Of a stretch of 64,000 nt of DNA, positions 46,921-59,133 are shown in pieces. This stretch comes from Ceratodon purpureus (lineage: Eukaryota; Streptophyta; Bryopsida; Pseudoditrichales; Ditrichaceae), in the NCBI GenBank assembly GCA_014871385.1, contig CM026426.1:50568956-50632955 (forward strand). The letters run 5' to 3'. Every line of letters starts with the position of its first letter. The first letter of the stretch is position 1. The notes under the pieces were generated by a model. It was not told the DNA's origin and ran no database searches. It was given only the letters and a program-made list of their open reading frames with translations. A program made the position numbers and the translations under genes.

Positions 46921-49900
46921 CATTGGATACGGGTCCTTTTTAGTGGCAGCATTAAGTTTACGAAAGTCAATACAAATTCTCAACTTCCCATTTTTCTTAG
47001 GGACAATAACAATAGGGGATAACCAGGTAGCATCCTCTACTGGTGTAATGAATCCAGCCTGAAGCAGTTTATCCAAGTCCTGCTTCACAATACTGGCATA
47101 ATTTGGATTCATGCGATATCTGGCCTGATGGGATGGTGGGATATCCTTCTCCAACTCAATCCTGTGCTGTGCAATTGAGGGTGGGATACCCTTCAGGTCC
47201 TTATAGGTCCAGGCAAATACATCCTTGAATTCCCTGAACAGAGCCTCTGCTTCAATAGCCTGTTCTGGACTAATGGCTGCATTAATCTTCAGATACTGTG
47301 GCTCCTCCTCCGTTCCAAGGTTAATTTTTCTCAACTGCTCTGACTCTGGTAAGGTCCAGGATGCTATTTTCAATTTCTTCACTTTCTCCCGGGCTGGTGT
47401 CTCATCCACTTCAATGTCGCCCTCCTCAAAGTTGTAGAAGTGGTCTGGGTAGGCTCGCTGTGATCCCCCCTCTTGTCCCTGGTCCTGGTCTCGATTCTTT
47501 GTCGGGCTCTTGATGTCGTCCTGGTCCTTACTGTTGTCCTGGACCTTGTTCTGCTCCATTCGAGGCAGAGTGACTGTTCCAACGGCCAGTAAGTCCTGCT
47601 CACTAGCTAACCACAAGGCTTCCTCCTCATCTGTCAGTCCTTCCGTAAAATTATAGCAGACTAGGACTTCAGGTAACTTAGGCCTGGGCCCCTTTCTCTG
47701 ACTGACTGATATCGTTTTTACAGTACCATTACCTCTGATCGTAACCAGGTTATTACCCCAGTCATGGTTTACCTTAGCATCAATTAACCAAGGTCTGCCT
47801 AACAGCATACTATAGGCTTCATTCACTTCTTTATTTTTAATAACAGTCAAGGTGATAAGGTAAGGAATACCGTGAATGTGAATTTTCACATTGCGAATCA
47901 TCCCCACCGGGTCAACGACTGTCTGGTCCGCCATTCTTAATCTGAAAGGAGCAGGCTGTGAGTCCTTGAGGCCCAGTCTTTTTCACTCCTCCTCAGTTAT
48001 CAGGTTCACACCTGATCCTCCATCCAGTAGGACATTCTCCAGCGTCCCATTGCCTATCTGCACGGTTAACACCGGCAGTTCTCTATCAACATCAATAGCC
48101 AGACTGCCTATTAAATCGGTCTTACCTGGTTGACTGGTTGTGGGCTTCTTGCTTGGTGCTGGCTCTGGCTGACTTGGCTGGTGTGCTACCATTTCTGGGA
48201 ATACGTGGGCCTTCACAAATTCTGTCAAATTAGGAGCCATCTTCAGCAGCTGTCCTAGTGAGACTGTGATGGGACTGTCCAGTATTTTTCTTCCAACTAC
48301 AGTTGCATAGTGCTGCTCCTGGTTGTTCTCTGTACTGGTCTCCCCTTCTGCGCCCAATTCCTGCTCGACGGTCTTGGTGCTGTAGGCTAGTGTATCTGAG
48401 TCTGGGAATCCTGCCCACTCATTATCCAACACTTCACCATCTCCTTCCTTCTCTGCTGTTTTTAGAGTCGCCCTGAGTCTCTCTGCTTCTGCTTTCTCCT
48501 GCTCTGCTTGAAGCTCAATTTCCTTCAAGGTTTCCAGCATTGAATTCCTGATTTTCTCTTCCTCCTGCCAGTCCTCCTTCGTTCTGGCCTTTCTTGGTTC
48601 AGGATCCCTTGATTCATCCTGGATAGGTAACAGTCCTGCCTTCAACCGCTGGGCTCTGGTCATGGTAGCTACCCCCACTGACTCTTCAGGTTCCTCTATT
48701 AGCTCAATCTCCACATTACTGACATGGTGATCCTGCTTCTTATTGGTCTTCTCCTGGTCTGCCAAAAACTGGTCCCATTGTGTCTTTTTGGGGCAGTTCC
48801 AGCTTCTGTGGTCTGCTCCTCCACACAAGAAGCAGCACGGTGGTTGATCACCATAACTCTTTTGTTGGCTGCTGCCTGCCCTGGGATTAGGTGGTCGCTG
48901 GTATCCTTGGTTGTAACTGTAAGTTCCTGCTGGTTTAGAAGCAGAGACTTCATTGACACAAACATGTTCTTCTCCTTCCTTTTTCGCACCTGACCCCCTC
49001 TGGTTAGCTGGGTTATACCAACAGTTCTTATCATCATGGCCCAGCTTCTTACAAATACCACAGGCTTTCCCTGGAGCCTCCTGGTCTGGTTCCTTCCTGG
49101 TCACTGTGGCTGCCTTACTGTTGGTCTCCACTTTCTTCACCTCGATCTTAGTGGGTTTACCACTAGAATCAGTGCAGTTCTCCTCGCATCTCAAAGCTGC
49201 ATCCACCAACTCTGTCAAACTCCTGACTGGTGCCACACTGGTAGTGATCTTGATATACTCCAGCAGTCCTGCCCGAAAGTTAGTGATTCTGAACCCTTCT
49301 CCTGGATCAGATTGTAGACATTTAATTAATGTCATAAACCGATCATAGTAGTCCTGTACTTTCTCTCTGTCCCCCTGTTTGAAGGACTTCAATTCCCTGT
49401 ATACTGCCTCATCCGTAGTCTGGTCTCTGTACCTCCTCCTGAAAGCAGCTTTAACATCCTCCCATGAGCAGTATACATGGTTCTCCAGGAAATTCTCATA
49501 CCATGCACCAACTTTGTCCAGCAAGGTAGTACCCATCAGGTTGATTATCACCTGTTCATCAGTTTCTCCATTGTGCCACAGGGTCCTTTCAAACTGCCGT
49601 ATATGGGCATCTGGATTCGTCCCTTCCTTGTACTTCGTGTAGGTCAGCGGCTTTCTCTGTGCCACAAGGACTGGTCCTGTCACTGGGGGTACTCTAGGTC
49701 TAGCAGCTGGTGGGTAGGCTGGTGGACCATGCCTCACTAGATAACTGCTGTCCGCTGTATCCCCTGGTACTCCTATTCCTGCAGGTGGCCTAGTGTCATA
49801 TGGCATCCCTCTCATTATCTCCGCTGGTCTTCTGTATCCTGTTCCGGTGTCAGGAACTCCTGCTCCGGCTTCTGCTCCTCCACTTGGCCAGTATGCAGTT

Positions 49901-51312
49901 CTGTTGTCTTCTGGTCTGTACTCATCACCTGTAAGGTGATCCACATAAGTAGACTGTACCCTGCCTCCTCCTGTTGGGCTCACCCGAGTCCTCGAAGTTG
50001 GGAAATGGTCTGCTCCTGGCCTTCCTGGTACAGCAGATGTAGTGTAGGGTGCTCCCATCAATTCTGCTTCCCTCAGCTGACCTGGTCTGTCCCCCTGGAC
50101 CACTGATTGGTCATATGCTGCCCACGGATCCGCCCTTGGTTTGGCCTGGAGTTTCTGGCTCTCTTCCCTCAGTATCTCCTGCCATTTGTATAGGGTCGCC
50201 TGCCGGGCAGCTTCCTCCTTCTTATTCTGATCCTCCAATCTCTGTGCTTCTTGTAATAAACGCAGAGCCTCTTGCCTTAGCAAGTCCTGCTGCATCGCTT
50301 CTTTTCTTTCAGTTGCCTGCTTCATTTCCTCCCTCCTTTGAGCCTCCTGCCAGGTTCTAAGGGCCTCCTATCTCTGCTTCTCCTGGTCCTGCTCTTCCAG
50401 TTTCTTTGTTTCCTGCCATAGTTTCATGGCTTCCTTCAGTTTGATCACCTCCCGATTCTTCTCTTCCCAAGCCTCCATGGTTTCTCTGAACCTAGCTGCC
50501 TGGCCTAGCTCCTCCATCTGCCTCCTGTACAGGTCCTCCGTTGCCTGCTGGTTTCTTCGTTCTCTTTCTGCCTGCCTTCTAGCCTGCTGTCGAGCCTTTA
50601 ACTCCTCCAGCTGTCTTCTGTCCTCCTCATCTTCCTCCAGCTCCATTCCTTGGAACTGCTCTTGTGCAAAATGTACCACAGGTCTCCTGGGATTCACCTG
50701 TGCTGGCTTACCCGTTTTGTACATCTCTGACAGTGCTGCTGCTCCTGTCTGGATTCTGTCTCCAGTGTGAACTTCTTCCAATTTCTTTTTCAGCGTTTCC
50801 AATGTCTCCACCAAATCACCTGGTGTCTTCTCCCTTGGTTTTGGCGTGTGTGGTCTGCTGCCTCCTTTCTTCTCCTCCTCCTGGTAATGGTCATATGCTG
50901 ATGCCATTCTGGTCTGCGGGTTCCAGCAATGCTGTTTGTCTCCTTCACCTGGCCTTGGGAATTCACTCCTGCTGGTCCTAGGTGATAGTGGATGTCCCTC
51001 ATACTTCCGAATTTCTTCTTCATCCTCCTGCCAATTCTTGAAGCTTGGGCCAGGTTCTCCTCTTGCTGACCCTGTCCTCCTGCTTATTCCAAGTATTGTC
51101 TCCTGGCTCGAATTTTCTCCTACCAGGTCCATGTCAATGAGGTCCCTGGTTCTCCCTTTTGCTATGCTTTCTTCTGAACTTAATTGTCCTCCCATTGGTT
51201 TTCCTACTTCTGCTGCTGCTCTTTGCTCCTTGAGTTCGTATCTTGCCAACCGTTCTGCTGCTTGTCTCCTGGCTATCTCTTCCTTGTCCCACCCTGGGTA
51301 TTCTCTATCCAT
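46914..51312 (-). CDS. Gag-Pol, 5' part: Gag, zinc knuckles, protease, RT N-terminal half
   Basis: The frame opens at an ATG (51312; MDREYPGWDKEE). A Gln/Glu/Arg-rich coiled coil comes first, then the Gag capsid-like region (LWHNGETDEQVIINLMG, WYENFLENHVYCSWEDV, near 49550-49290). Two CCHC knuckles follow (CGICKKLGHDDKNC near 49020-49065; CFLCGGADHRSWNC near 48790-48835), then the aspartic protease (VLLDGGSGVNLI near 48020) and the start of reverse transcriptase (WLSPIVIVPKKNGKLRICID). It stops where the DNA transposon enters. Two in-frame stops, TAG at 50368-50370 and TGA at 47983-47985, interrupt an otherwise continuous frame. The latter falls inside protease, so this copy cannot make full Pol. 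Confidence 0.9.
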
Positions 51313-52222
51313 TGCAGTACAATTTTGCTGCTCTTCCCTTGGTACTCCCTGGTCAGGTGTTCAACTGGTCCGGCTGGTGTCTCCAGTAACTGAGTCTGCT
51401 TCTCCAAAACTCCCGGGTAGGTGCTGTCGGCTACTGTCCTCAGCCCTCCTCTGGTCTATCGAATGCTAGTCCTGCTGTTTCCTGTTTTCTGCCCAGTCCA
51501 TCTCTTTGCCACCTTTCCACTCCGGTTCCTTAAGGAGCTGTCAGTCTTTTATTGTCCTACTGTAGATAGTTTCATGCCTTTAGTTTTTCAAGTTCTAGCA
51601 TAGTCCTAGTTTTTCCAAGCTTCCATGCATTACAGTTTTGCAAGCTTCTTCCATGGATTTTTTTTTTGGTTCATTTATTGTCCATTCATTTTTGTTTTTT
51701 ACTTTTCCAATTTTCTGAATTTTCATTTCTCTTCTTAGGCTATTTACTGTTTGCAGTTTTTACCCTCTGTTCCCACTGTTACCTTTACTATCCGGCCATT
51801 GGTTACTAACTTCGCAAATTTTTTATTTTTACTGCTACTTTTACTGGATAGTAACTTTTTAATTTTTTAACTGCTACTGTTTACTGCTGGTTTCTTCACA
51901 CAACCTACTGTTCCTTTTTTCTTACTGCCTGAATGCAACAGTAGTTTGAGACATACCTGGACATGGCAACTATCCCCCCTCGACTGTGGAGCTGTCCTCA
52001 GCTCCTGTGGATGTTGACTGTCCTGCCATTGGCTCCTCCACCTTAACTTCTGAAACTGAATCTGCTCGCAGCCACGTACTGAGCCCCCGGCTGCCTTGTG
52101 TGACGAATCCTTTGACTGTGATCTGTAACACGTATCCTGTGCCTCGGCCACTGTGCCTGTAGATCTGGTTCACCCCTGTCCTAGGTATGTACAGAATCGC
52201 AGCCAGAGATTCTGGTCCGTTC

Positions 52223-52240
52223 TTAATGCATGGTCGCCAA
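52223..52240 (-). promoter_or_regulatory. Primer-binding-site candidate
   Basis: On the minus strand TTGGCGACCATGCATTAA follows the 5' LTR end directly. TGGCGACC is the usual kind of 5' end for a tRNA-complementary site in Ty3 elements; the matching tRNA was not determined. Confidence 0.65.
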
Positions 52241-52839
52241 TGTTAAAGGGTGATTAAGCTTCACCCTTAAAAAGCTTGGTTACTTCTACTAAATCAAACA
52301 GAATCTGAAAAAAATGTAGTACTGACCCTTCTTCTTCTACTACTACTAACCTGATCCTGCTAACACCAGAATCCTGCTCCCTGCTCCCTATCTGATCATC
52401 AATGCAAAGCTTCCTCATTCAATTCTCCCTAATCCTAACATTCAATACTCAACTCAGATCTGTAAATGCAATGTCTTTACTCATTACTTCTCCGCCAAGT
52501 ACAACCATACTGCCCATAACTCTGATCTACAGCAGTATCTTCTCCTCTCCTACCTCCTAACCCCTCCTTACTCCTAACCATACCATTGAAAACCCTAGAG
52601 ACTGAGAGAGAGAGTGAGAGCCGCCATGCTCTCACTCCTCACTACCCCCCAAACCCTAGCCGTCATCCTCCTATGTCCATTTTTCATCCAGTTCAGAATT
52701 ACATCCGACTGTCAAAACTTCATCCAAAACGCAGTGGACAGTAAATGGGCAGTAACTAACTAGTTACTGCTCCAGGCAGTTTTACCGTTCCTGCTCCTAC
52801 AGTACTGCTCTAGTAAAATGGCAAAAAATCCCTTTAACA
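52241..52839 (-). repeat. 5' LTR
   Basis: 599 bp, about 99% identical to the left LTR. It is followed outside by GAACT. Confidence 0.95.
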
Positions 52840-52844
52840 GAACT
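52840..52844. repeat. Target-site duplication of the LTR element, right copy
   Basis: GAACT, identical to 19841-19845. Confidence 0.92.
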
Positions 52845-53690
52845 CGTAGTCCATCATTTCGCAAGTCTCGTTACTTTCATGCTCCAAATCGTCTTCCTCC
52901 TCGTCCACCTTTAACTTCTTGGCATTACCGGAAGATCCGCGTGTCGCATTAGGGGATTCTGCATTCGCCCTTATGAATCTACGAGATCCCAGCGCAGCGT
53001 CTCCCGCTTCCATCTCCAATGAAACCTGGCCAACTCCTCTGATTCTATCCCGGTGGAGTGGCGTCGTTCTCGTCCGACTTCCAGCCCTCCACTATTGGGC
53101 ATGCGCGCATGCACACCCCTCACGCACTCGATCGTTTGATGGACCTCCAATCCGTGTCCGCACGATCTTCTCACCCTGCTCGTCACCCCGGACGCCACTT
53201 TGCACCATCCGTTCTATCATGCATGATGCCTGTGCAGTGCGCCACGGATTGGAACTGCAACACTGCGACTAGGTCCCAGTTCAACGCCCATAGGCAGGTC
53301 TCCATGAGGCGCACGGCGGAGAAGTTGGGACACAAGAGGCGATACTCTTCCTGAAACGCGTCGACGGATTCGAGCCAAGTCCGTAGACATGCCTTGGATC
53401 TCGGCACATCTCTCGCATGTTGATACTCCCCTCCTCTTCTCCTTGCTGCATCAGCCCACACTGGCAAATCCACGGATTCGTAGTCTGATCGGAGAAACTC
53501 GCTTAGGCACCGGCTACTCCCTTCCATACATGATGGCGAGCACTCGCGCGAGCAAGCCATCGGGCACGGCTCGGAATGAGTTGAGGTTGGTGCAGGTCAG
53601 CGTGCGGAGAATAGACAACGCTACACCACCCATGAAGAACGTTTTCCGCAATGGTGCTGCATTACCAACGGCGCAGAACACATACAAGAA
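52840..53690 (-). pseudogene. Unrecognised gene remnant disrupted by the LTR retrotransposon
   Basis: Minus-strand coding-like pieces are 53690-53545 (SILRTLTCTNLNSF, LLARVLAIMYGRE), 53560-53183 (RCLSEFLRSDYESVDLPVWA, ACLRTWLESVDAFQEEYRLL, NWDLVAVLQFQS) and 53019-52840, which is acidic with a basic KKLKV motif (DEEEDDLEHESNETCEMMD). The last frame runs straight into the target duplication and continues across the element into 19840 after rejoining. Frames shift between the pieces, so the gene is decayed or spliced. No domain was recognised. Confidence 0.4.
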
Positions 53691-53759
53691 GGGAGGCGAT
53701 GATCATCATAGTTCCAAATGGGCATTTAATTTTCCCTCTCAATTGCAATAAAACTAGTA

Positions 53760-54483
53760 ATCCACCTAGATTTTGGATTATGAAATCAATCCCAAACTGC
53801 GAACAGACGTACACGCAGTTATAACAGGGCCGACGGTATAATCTTAAAACGTAACACGCTCGATACGTCCAGGGATTATGATATCAGTCATAATTCACCC
53901 TATTACACCAGTATAACTCAAGAGCATAATTGGTAGTCGCCCCTGGACATGTATTGTCATCATGAAGTTATTAGTGACCACACATGTAATAGTATGATTA
54001 CAGTATCATCAATGCTTTAACAATTAAAGTTTCATGATGCCAATACTTAAGGATTTGATATCATGATAAACCAGCCTTATTTGGGAGCAATGTAGTGTCC
54101 GACCCGTTAACCGATAGGTGCCGGACAATGGTCGACACCAATCCGACCATCGCATATCTCCAGCTAGGCTAAACCCTAAGCTTAAACGCCGGTTCAAAGT
54201 GTATCTAGGAGGAAAGACATGCAGAAATTAAGAGATTACACCACGTACAAAACCATTCAACATAAACAGATGACTTCATCGTTTGGAGGAGACCTGTAAA
54301 GATAGACAGTAAATGCGGATTCAGAGTCGAGGATCACAAGCACAAATGGCGACTGCATTCGCCTGCGTATTGTGGCACTTGTTCCACAATATGAACCGAT
54401 TGATAGAACCGACAATACGAATCTAGTTGTACTAACCTTCGATGTTCGGTACCCTACACCTTAGTGTTTCAACGAACAATTTC
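53760..54483. other. Intergenic; remnants with CCGAC words
   Basis: No gene was seen. A cluster of GTCCGAC/CCGGAC words near 54090-54160 resembles the hAT subterminal motif noted elsewhere. Confidence 0.4.
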
Positions 54484-54831
54484 CTAGGACTCGTCTTCAG
54501 AATCCATATAAGGCCGCAGGTTGAATGCAAGTCGGCTCTGGTACCAACGTGGCTGAATATCCACAAAGTTCTTCCACCCCCTGCAAACACAACGGAGGAC
54601 AGTGCATGTTCTGTAGTTCTTGATGTCGTCATCCTCGACCATCGACATCTTCCAGATGATGCCCTCAGAGACGTCTCCCGGGATGGCAGGTAAGAAACTC
54701 GGCCTGACTCTCGTCCCCATCTCCACGATCGCTAAATACTCTTCATCGTCGCTAAAGTCAAAATCGTTCCTAAACAGGGCTGGCCCGAACAAGGCGATAG
54801 GATTCCGTGGACTCCCAGCACTGTGAGCCAT
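54484..54831 (-). CDS. F-box-like protein, short
   Basis: From the ATG at 54831 (just after an acceptor-like TTTCAG) 115 residues are encoded. The middle reads LPAIPGDVSEGIIWKMS, then TVLRCVCRGWKNFVD, then IQPRWYQ. This fits the F-box pattern (LP.....I...L....L...VC..W......P.W) used to bind SKP1 in SCF ubiquitin ligases. No C-terminal substrate-binding repeats are present, so this may be a first exon, a fragment or a standalone F-box protein. An acidic stretch precedes the motif (DFDFSDDEEY). Confidence 0.45.
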   Translation of the reverse strand: MAHSAGSPRNPIALFGPALFRNDFDFSDDEEYLAIVEMGTRVRPSFLPAIPGDVSEGIIWKMSMVEDDDIKNYRTCTVLRCVCRGWKNFVDIQPRWYQSRLAFNLRPYMDSEDES

Positions 54832-55330
54832 CGCTGAAATGCAGTAAAAGTGTCACGTTTCAACGAGCCGATGCCACTATGCGAAGTGGAAGATAATGCA
54901 CCGATTCCTAGAACGACCATGAAGATAAAGCAGGCGTAGCATAGTACGCCAGTCCATTTGATGGGAGGCGGACCAAGATATGTTGTCGGACATTCGGAAT
55001 TCGATAGGCGCGGACGAAGCGGACTAGTAGTGGGGCCCACCGGTATCAGACAACCTTTATCGCAGACGTGGACAACGGCTGTCCGAGGTGTCGCCTAGGC
55101 GGAAATGTAAAAGTGAAAAGGTTGCCATAAATATTCGGGCCGTCGCGATAAAGACCGAATGGGACGTCCGGTCGTGACTGTAAACAGTCGTGACGTCCCG
55201 ACATTATGACGCAAGAGGGCCACGTTGCGACCGAATAGAAAACCCTGCCGGTTGTCCGTGTCGCACCAACCCAGGAGCCTGCAATGAGCATTGACGAGCT
55301 CGGGCCTCTGCGCCAGTCGGCGGGCTGCTG

Positions 55331-56784
55331 ATGGGAGACGAGCAAACTTCATCTAACCCCACTGCCAAGTCCAAGGGAAAAAAGATGACAATCTCATTCA
55401 TCCAGGATGGTGTGAAGGGCGCATCTAGGATGATTGCCCTAGATGAGAACCCTGACGGCAAGACACGCGCAGCAAAGAGAAGTAAGACCTATGATACTGC
55501 TCAGGCTTCCCCTCTTGTGGGTAACGTTTTCTGCGATTCCTCAGGAGTTCAGGAAGGGGAAGAGTCATCAGGGAAGGGCAAACGGAAGGGTCCTTATAAA
55601 AAGACTTCCTCCAAGAAGAGCACATCTGGGGAACATAACATGAGTCCAAAACACGTCGACGCTCCAAAGGGTGTGATGTCACTTCCGCGGGCACCCAGTA
55701 AGGGGCATAGGTCGAAGAAGATCAGAGGAGGTCAGTAAATCAGGCGGTGGCCCAGTCCATCTTTCATATGGCTGCATTGATAATTTAGTGTAGTGTATCG
55801 GCGCTAGGATTGTGTTAGATGTTTGTTCCACCAACTTTGAATAAATGCTCGGTAAATGCCAAGTTATAGGCTCTCTTTTTCTCCATATAATGTTGCTTGG
55901 ATGTTGGATGTCCGCCTACCGTTGTCCTAACCGTCACGTTTGTTTTCTGCTTCGTTTGCTATCACTCTAGAATTCGCGGACAATGAAGTCCAAGGAAAAC
56001 TATGCGAAGATAGATCCAGTGCAGGTCTCGAGCAGGGTCCTCCACCTTTGAATGCAGTTCACATAGCCCCCGAACAAGTTAGTATTCAGGTACACGATCC
56101 TGTGTTGAAGTACTTTCTGGTTTAGAATATCAACGGCCTGCTATTAGACCAGACGAAGGTGGGCATTCAGTGGAATACTAGAATTAGACCGGGTTTAGTG
56201 GAGTTCCTAGAGTTCTGCTTGGACAATTTCGAGGTGGTCTTCTAGAGCTGCGTTCAGGAAAAGAAGTTCGGATTACTGAGGAAAGAATTGCAGCAGCGCT
56301 TGCCTCGTCTAGATGCTACAAGTTTGATTAGAGTTTCTGCGAGACTTGCGTACATAAGGCTGGTAGGGAGTTTTATTTGAAGAGACTCCAGACCCTCTTC
56401 GACCTCGATGACGGGCTGAAGGGGACGGGGGCGTCTTCAATTAACACTCTCTTAAAGGATGATTCCCTATATAAGAATGTCGCAAACACTCCTTGGAATG
56501 CTGTGCATCCTACAGCATATACCTTAGAGTCAAAGGAGTCGGAAAATAAGCGGAATTATCTGGTGGGAGAATTGATTCCTTGGCTTACAAGTTTGAAAGA
56601 ATCCAAACTCCCCGTGCTTGAGTACTGTCAGAAACACTTCGAATTTGGTCATCGTCATTTGTTTCCAGTGCTGCAGTTCCGTACTTTTTTTTGTAGATCC
56701 ATGCATGAGATTTCCCTCGCTGCACATTTACCTTTGAGGTTTCTTCAATGCATCGATTTGTCGGCAGTTCGCCGACGACTTTGA
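55331..56784 (+). pseudogene. FCP1/NIF-like phosphatase-domain gene, degenerate
   Basis: Exon 1 (55331-55730) encodes a basic, Ser/Lys-rich N-terminus (KGKRKGPYKKTSSKK) and ends at a GTCAGT donor. Exon 2 starts at 55971 in matching phase. It reaches the FCP1-homology region but carries a TAG (56123-56125) where the first catalytic Asp is expected, before NINGLLLD. RPGLVEFLEFCLDNFEVVF follows, with a second TAG at 56243-56245. After a frame change near 56350 the C-terminal half reads NTLLKDDSLYKNVANTPWNA and ELIPWLTSLKES, the DD-containing end of FCP1/SCP-type HAD phosphatases. The plant LDLNGLL subfamily is the likely parent. With two stops and a shift it is probably inactive. Confidence 0.6.
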
Positions 56785-56857
56785 ATATAGTCCATTTTTT
56801 CATATACTTCCTCCTGTTCTTTGATGTCATTCACTGATTGCTTTTCATATTCTTTAG

Positions 56858-57535
56858 GGTACCTTGTTTTATTTCAAATGCCTTCACGGTCCACCCAATC
56901 ATGTCAAGAAATGTATTGTCCTAGGCGTCAATGGCCTTCTCTGCTATGTGGATCCCAATATACCTATTTTGCCATGGGATAAGCATAGGAATGTAGTGCA
57001 GCGCCCAGGTTTGAAGAAGCTTTTCGACATGCTTTTCTTGCATTTTCATGTTGGTCTGTGGTCGAAGATGCCATTGGGAGGACTGAAGCCTTTACTCACA
57101 CATATTTTGCTGGCTGGTGTAATGGAGAGGCTGTCTTTCGTGTATAGCAAAAGTGATCTTGTCGACGCGAAGAATTTCCCCTGGAGTTATAAGACGTTAG
57201 GTCAAGTTTGCTCCAAGGTACAGTCTTGTAACGTCTGCAAACTAGATCAGGTGCTCTTTGTGGATGTTGACCCGAGGTCGTTGAGGAGGACACCAAACTG
57301 TATGTGCTACATTCCTTGGCCTTTTGAAGGTCATCTGAATTTTCCGAACGATGACGGCGTTATACCTAACGTTGCTACAGATATCCTTTTTCAAGTATAT
57401 CCCTTGCATAAGTTCGGATCTGTACCGGAGTATATGGCGCAAGCCCAGAGGCCGGGGCGAGTGCACTGGGAAATTCAAGGTGCGAGACGGCTTGGACGTG
57501 CACGAGTGGACTGGATTGAAGTGTGCTGGGACTGA
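56858..57535 (+). pseudogene. Second FCP1/NIF-like domain, catalytic residues altered
   Basis: After an acceptor (TTCTTTAG) the frame runs 224 codons: VKKCIVLGVNGLLCYV (motif 1, first Asp replaced by Gly), QRPGLKKLFDMLFLHFHVG with LWSKMPLGG (motif 2), and QVLFVDVDPRSLRRTPN (the usual VDDSP.K changed to VDVDP). These are the FCP1-homology motifs in order. Key Asp residues are missing, so phosphatase activity is not expected. It lies directly downstream of the first copy and may be a tandem duplicate or the start of a second gene. Confidence 0.6.
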
Positions 57536-57659
57536 GTTTAGCGGACTTTTCCACCTACAAGTTCCACTTCCTCCCTCTTGCTGACCAACACAACACCTTC
57601 CATTGGCTGCCCTCCAACTTGGTCGATCCGTTTGTGCGGCCTTCAAATATATGATTTAC

Positions 57660-59125
57660 TCATCGACCTTACGGCTATGCTTTCAGAGAAATAGTTCCTC
57701 GAGTAGGTTATAATGTAATAGGATTTACGTCAACCTGGTACATAGAGGTGGTAGTAGACTTAATGTTGTAGGACTTAATGTTTCAAATCGGTACGGGACT
57801 AGGAAGTTTAGCGTGTTCTGTTATCGGCGGGATGCTAACTCTGTAATATACATTTCAATACTTGAATCAACATGATATTCTCTAAAGAACTCATTGTAAC
57901 TCTTATTTTACATCATATGTCTTAATCTTCAGTTTGATACATCCATCACAAGCAAGTTCCGCCCATGTACATGTCGATGTCCATTTTTGCATTCCATATT
58001 GTCTGGTATTCATATACTCTGACAGTAATCGTCCACAGTCTCCATCCATCGGCGGTCCGCTGAGTTGGAATTGGTCATTTCAGAATTCTGGACTTTTTTT
58101 GTCCAGAATTACGTAAATATCCCTTTAATTTTTTTAATTTTTTTTCATATTTCTTACTTTTCCTACCAAGTATTTTATTTTATTTTGAAATTTTTTTAAT
58201 CTAATTTATAATTTCTTTAAATTTAATAATATCAGAAATTCGAGGAAAAGTTCAAGAAAATTGGGAAAAGTCCAAAAAATAACAGAATTCCTCATTCATG
58301 TTTTGTGCGTCTCTGGAAAAAAAATGATGTTCAAATTTTTATATTAGAAGGAGGAGATAAAAATAGAATTAAAAAACATAAATCCATTAAAGACGTCTAA
58401 AATATACTTTAAAAAAAATAAGTACTAATGAACTTGTCTCCTCAACCAAGTCTTATAGACTATATTCATCAATAAAAATTAAAACAAAAAGTATATGGAA
58501 ATATAGAGAAACCAATAATTAGTAGTTATCAAGAGAATAAACAACAAGTACAGCTTATTCTACGATATCTATAATTGAAATTTGCAATTAAAGTTAGAAA
58601 ACATCATTTTAAAGATATGAGAAATAAAGGAAATTTGACAAAAATAAAGTTGTATATATTATTATTCATATTTGATAAATTTAGGGGAAATGACTTATGT
58701 AAGTTTTGTAAGAGGTCACAACTCTTATAATTTATTCTAGAATATCTTAACGGAAAGGTGTCTTTATTTCCATTATTCAATTTTTTTAATTTTTTTTCAT
58801 ATTTCCTACTTTTCCGACCAAGTATTTTTAATTTTAATTCTTTTGATTATTTCAAACTAATAGAATTTCTTAATAATAAAAAGCGTCCCTTAGTATTTGA
58901 AGAACAAAGGATGAAAATGAATTATGAGAATAAGTTATGAATTATAACAACAATGCAATTGTAGATATATTTGACTTCAATTTTATTCATTCCTTATTCA
59001 TGAAGTTTCTCCATCATTTTCCTCCTCACAACAATTGTATCGGAGGCATAAAAAAAATTCAATGAAAGTATTGTCCAATTATAATCTGACTTTTTAATGA
59101 ACCCCTTTAATTCGAACTCACTATA
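57660..59125. other. AT-rich non-coding region with duplicated blocks
   Basis: No gene was seen. The block near 58123-58190 (TTTTTCATATTTCTTACTTT) recurs near 58775-58840. The block 58370-58500 recurs, diverged, at 60390-60520. Confidence 0.55.
58084..58110. other. 10-bp stem with 7-T loop
   Basis: AATTCTGGAC and GTCCAGAATT flank seven T's. This perfect hairpin sits at the start of the AT-rich region. Confidence 0.6.
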
Positions 59126-59133
59126 GTGGGATA

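Larger units (their letters stand above)
19846..52839 (-). mobile_element. Ty3-type (Athila/Tat-like) LTR retrotransposon, interrupted by a 20-kb DNA transposon
   Basis: Two 599-bp LTRs (TGTTAAAGGG...CCCTTTAACA) differ at about seven positions by eye, so the insertion is fairly young. A 5-bp duplication (GAACT) flanks the element. The minus strand carries a primer-binding-site-like sequence beside the right LTR, one Gag-Pol frame and a polypurine tract beside the left LTR. Without the inner insertion (26947-46913 plus one TAAATGG copy) the element would be about 13.0 kb. Athila/Tat affinity is suggested by the reverse-transcriptase block ([21 protein letters not shown]) and by the very long region after integrase. 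Confidence 0.95.

Noticed and set aside
20584..51312. Reassigned stop codons in this organism
   Set aside because: TGA and TAG both interrupt mobile-element genes at scattered sites, yet they also end copy B and other frames normally. Nonsense decay is simpler.
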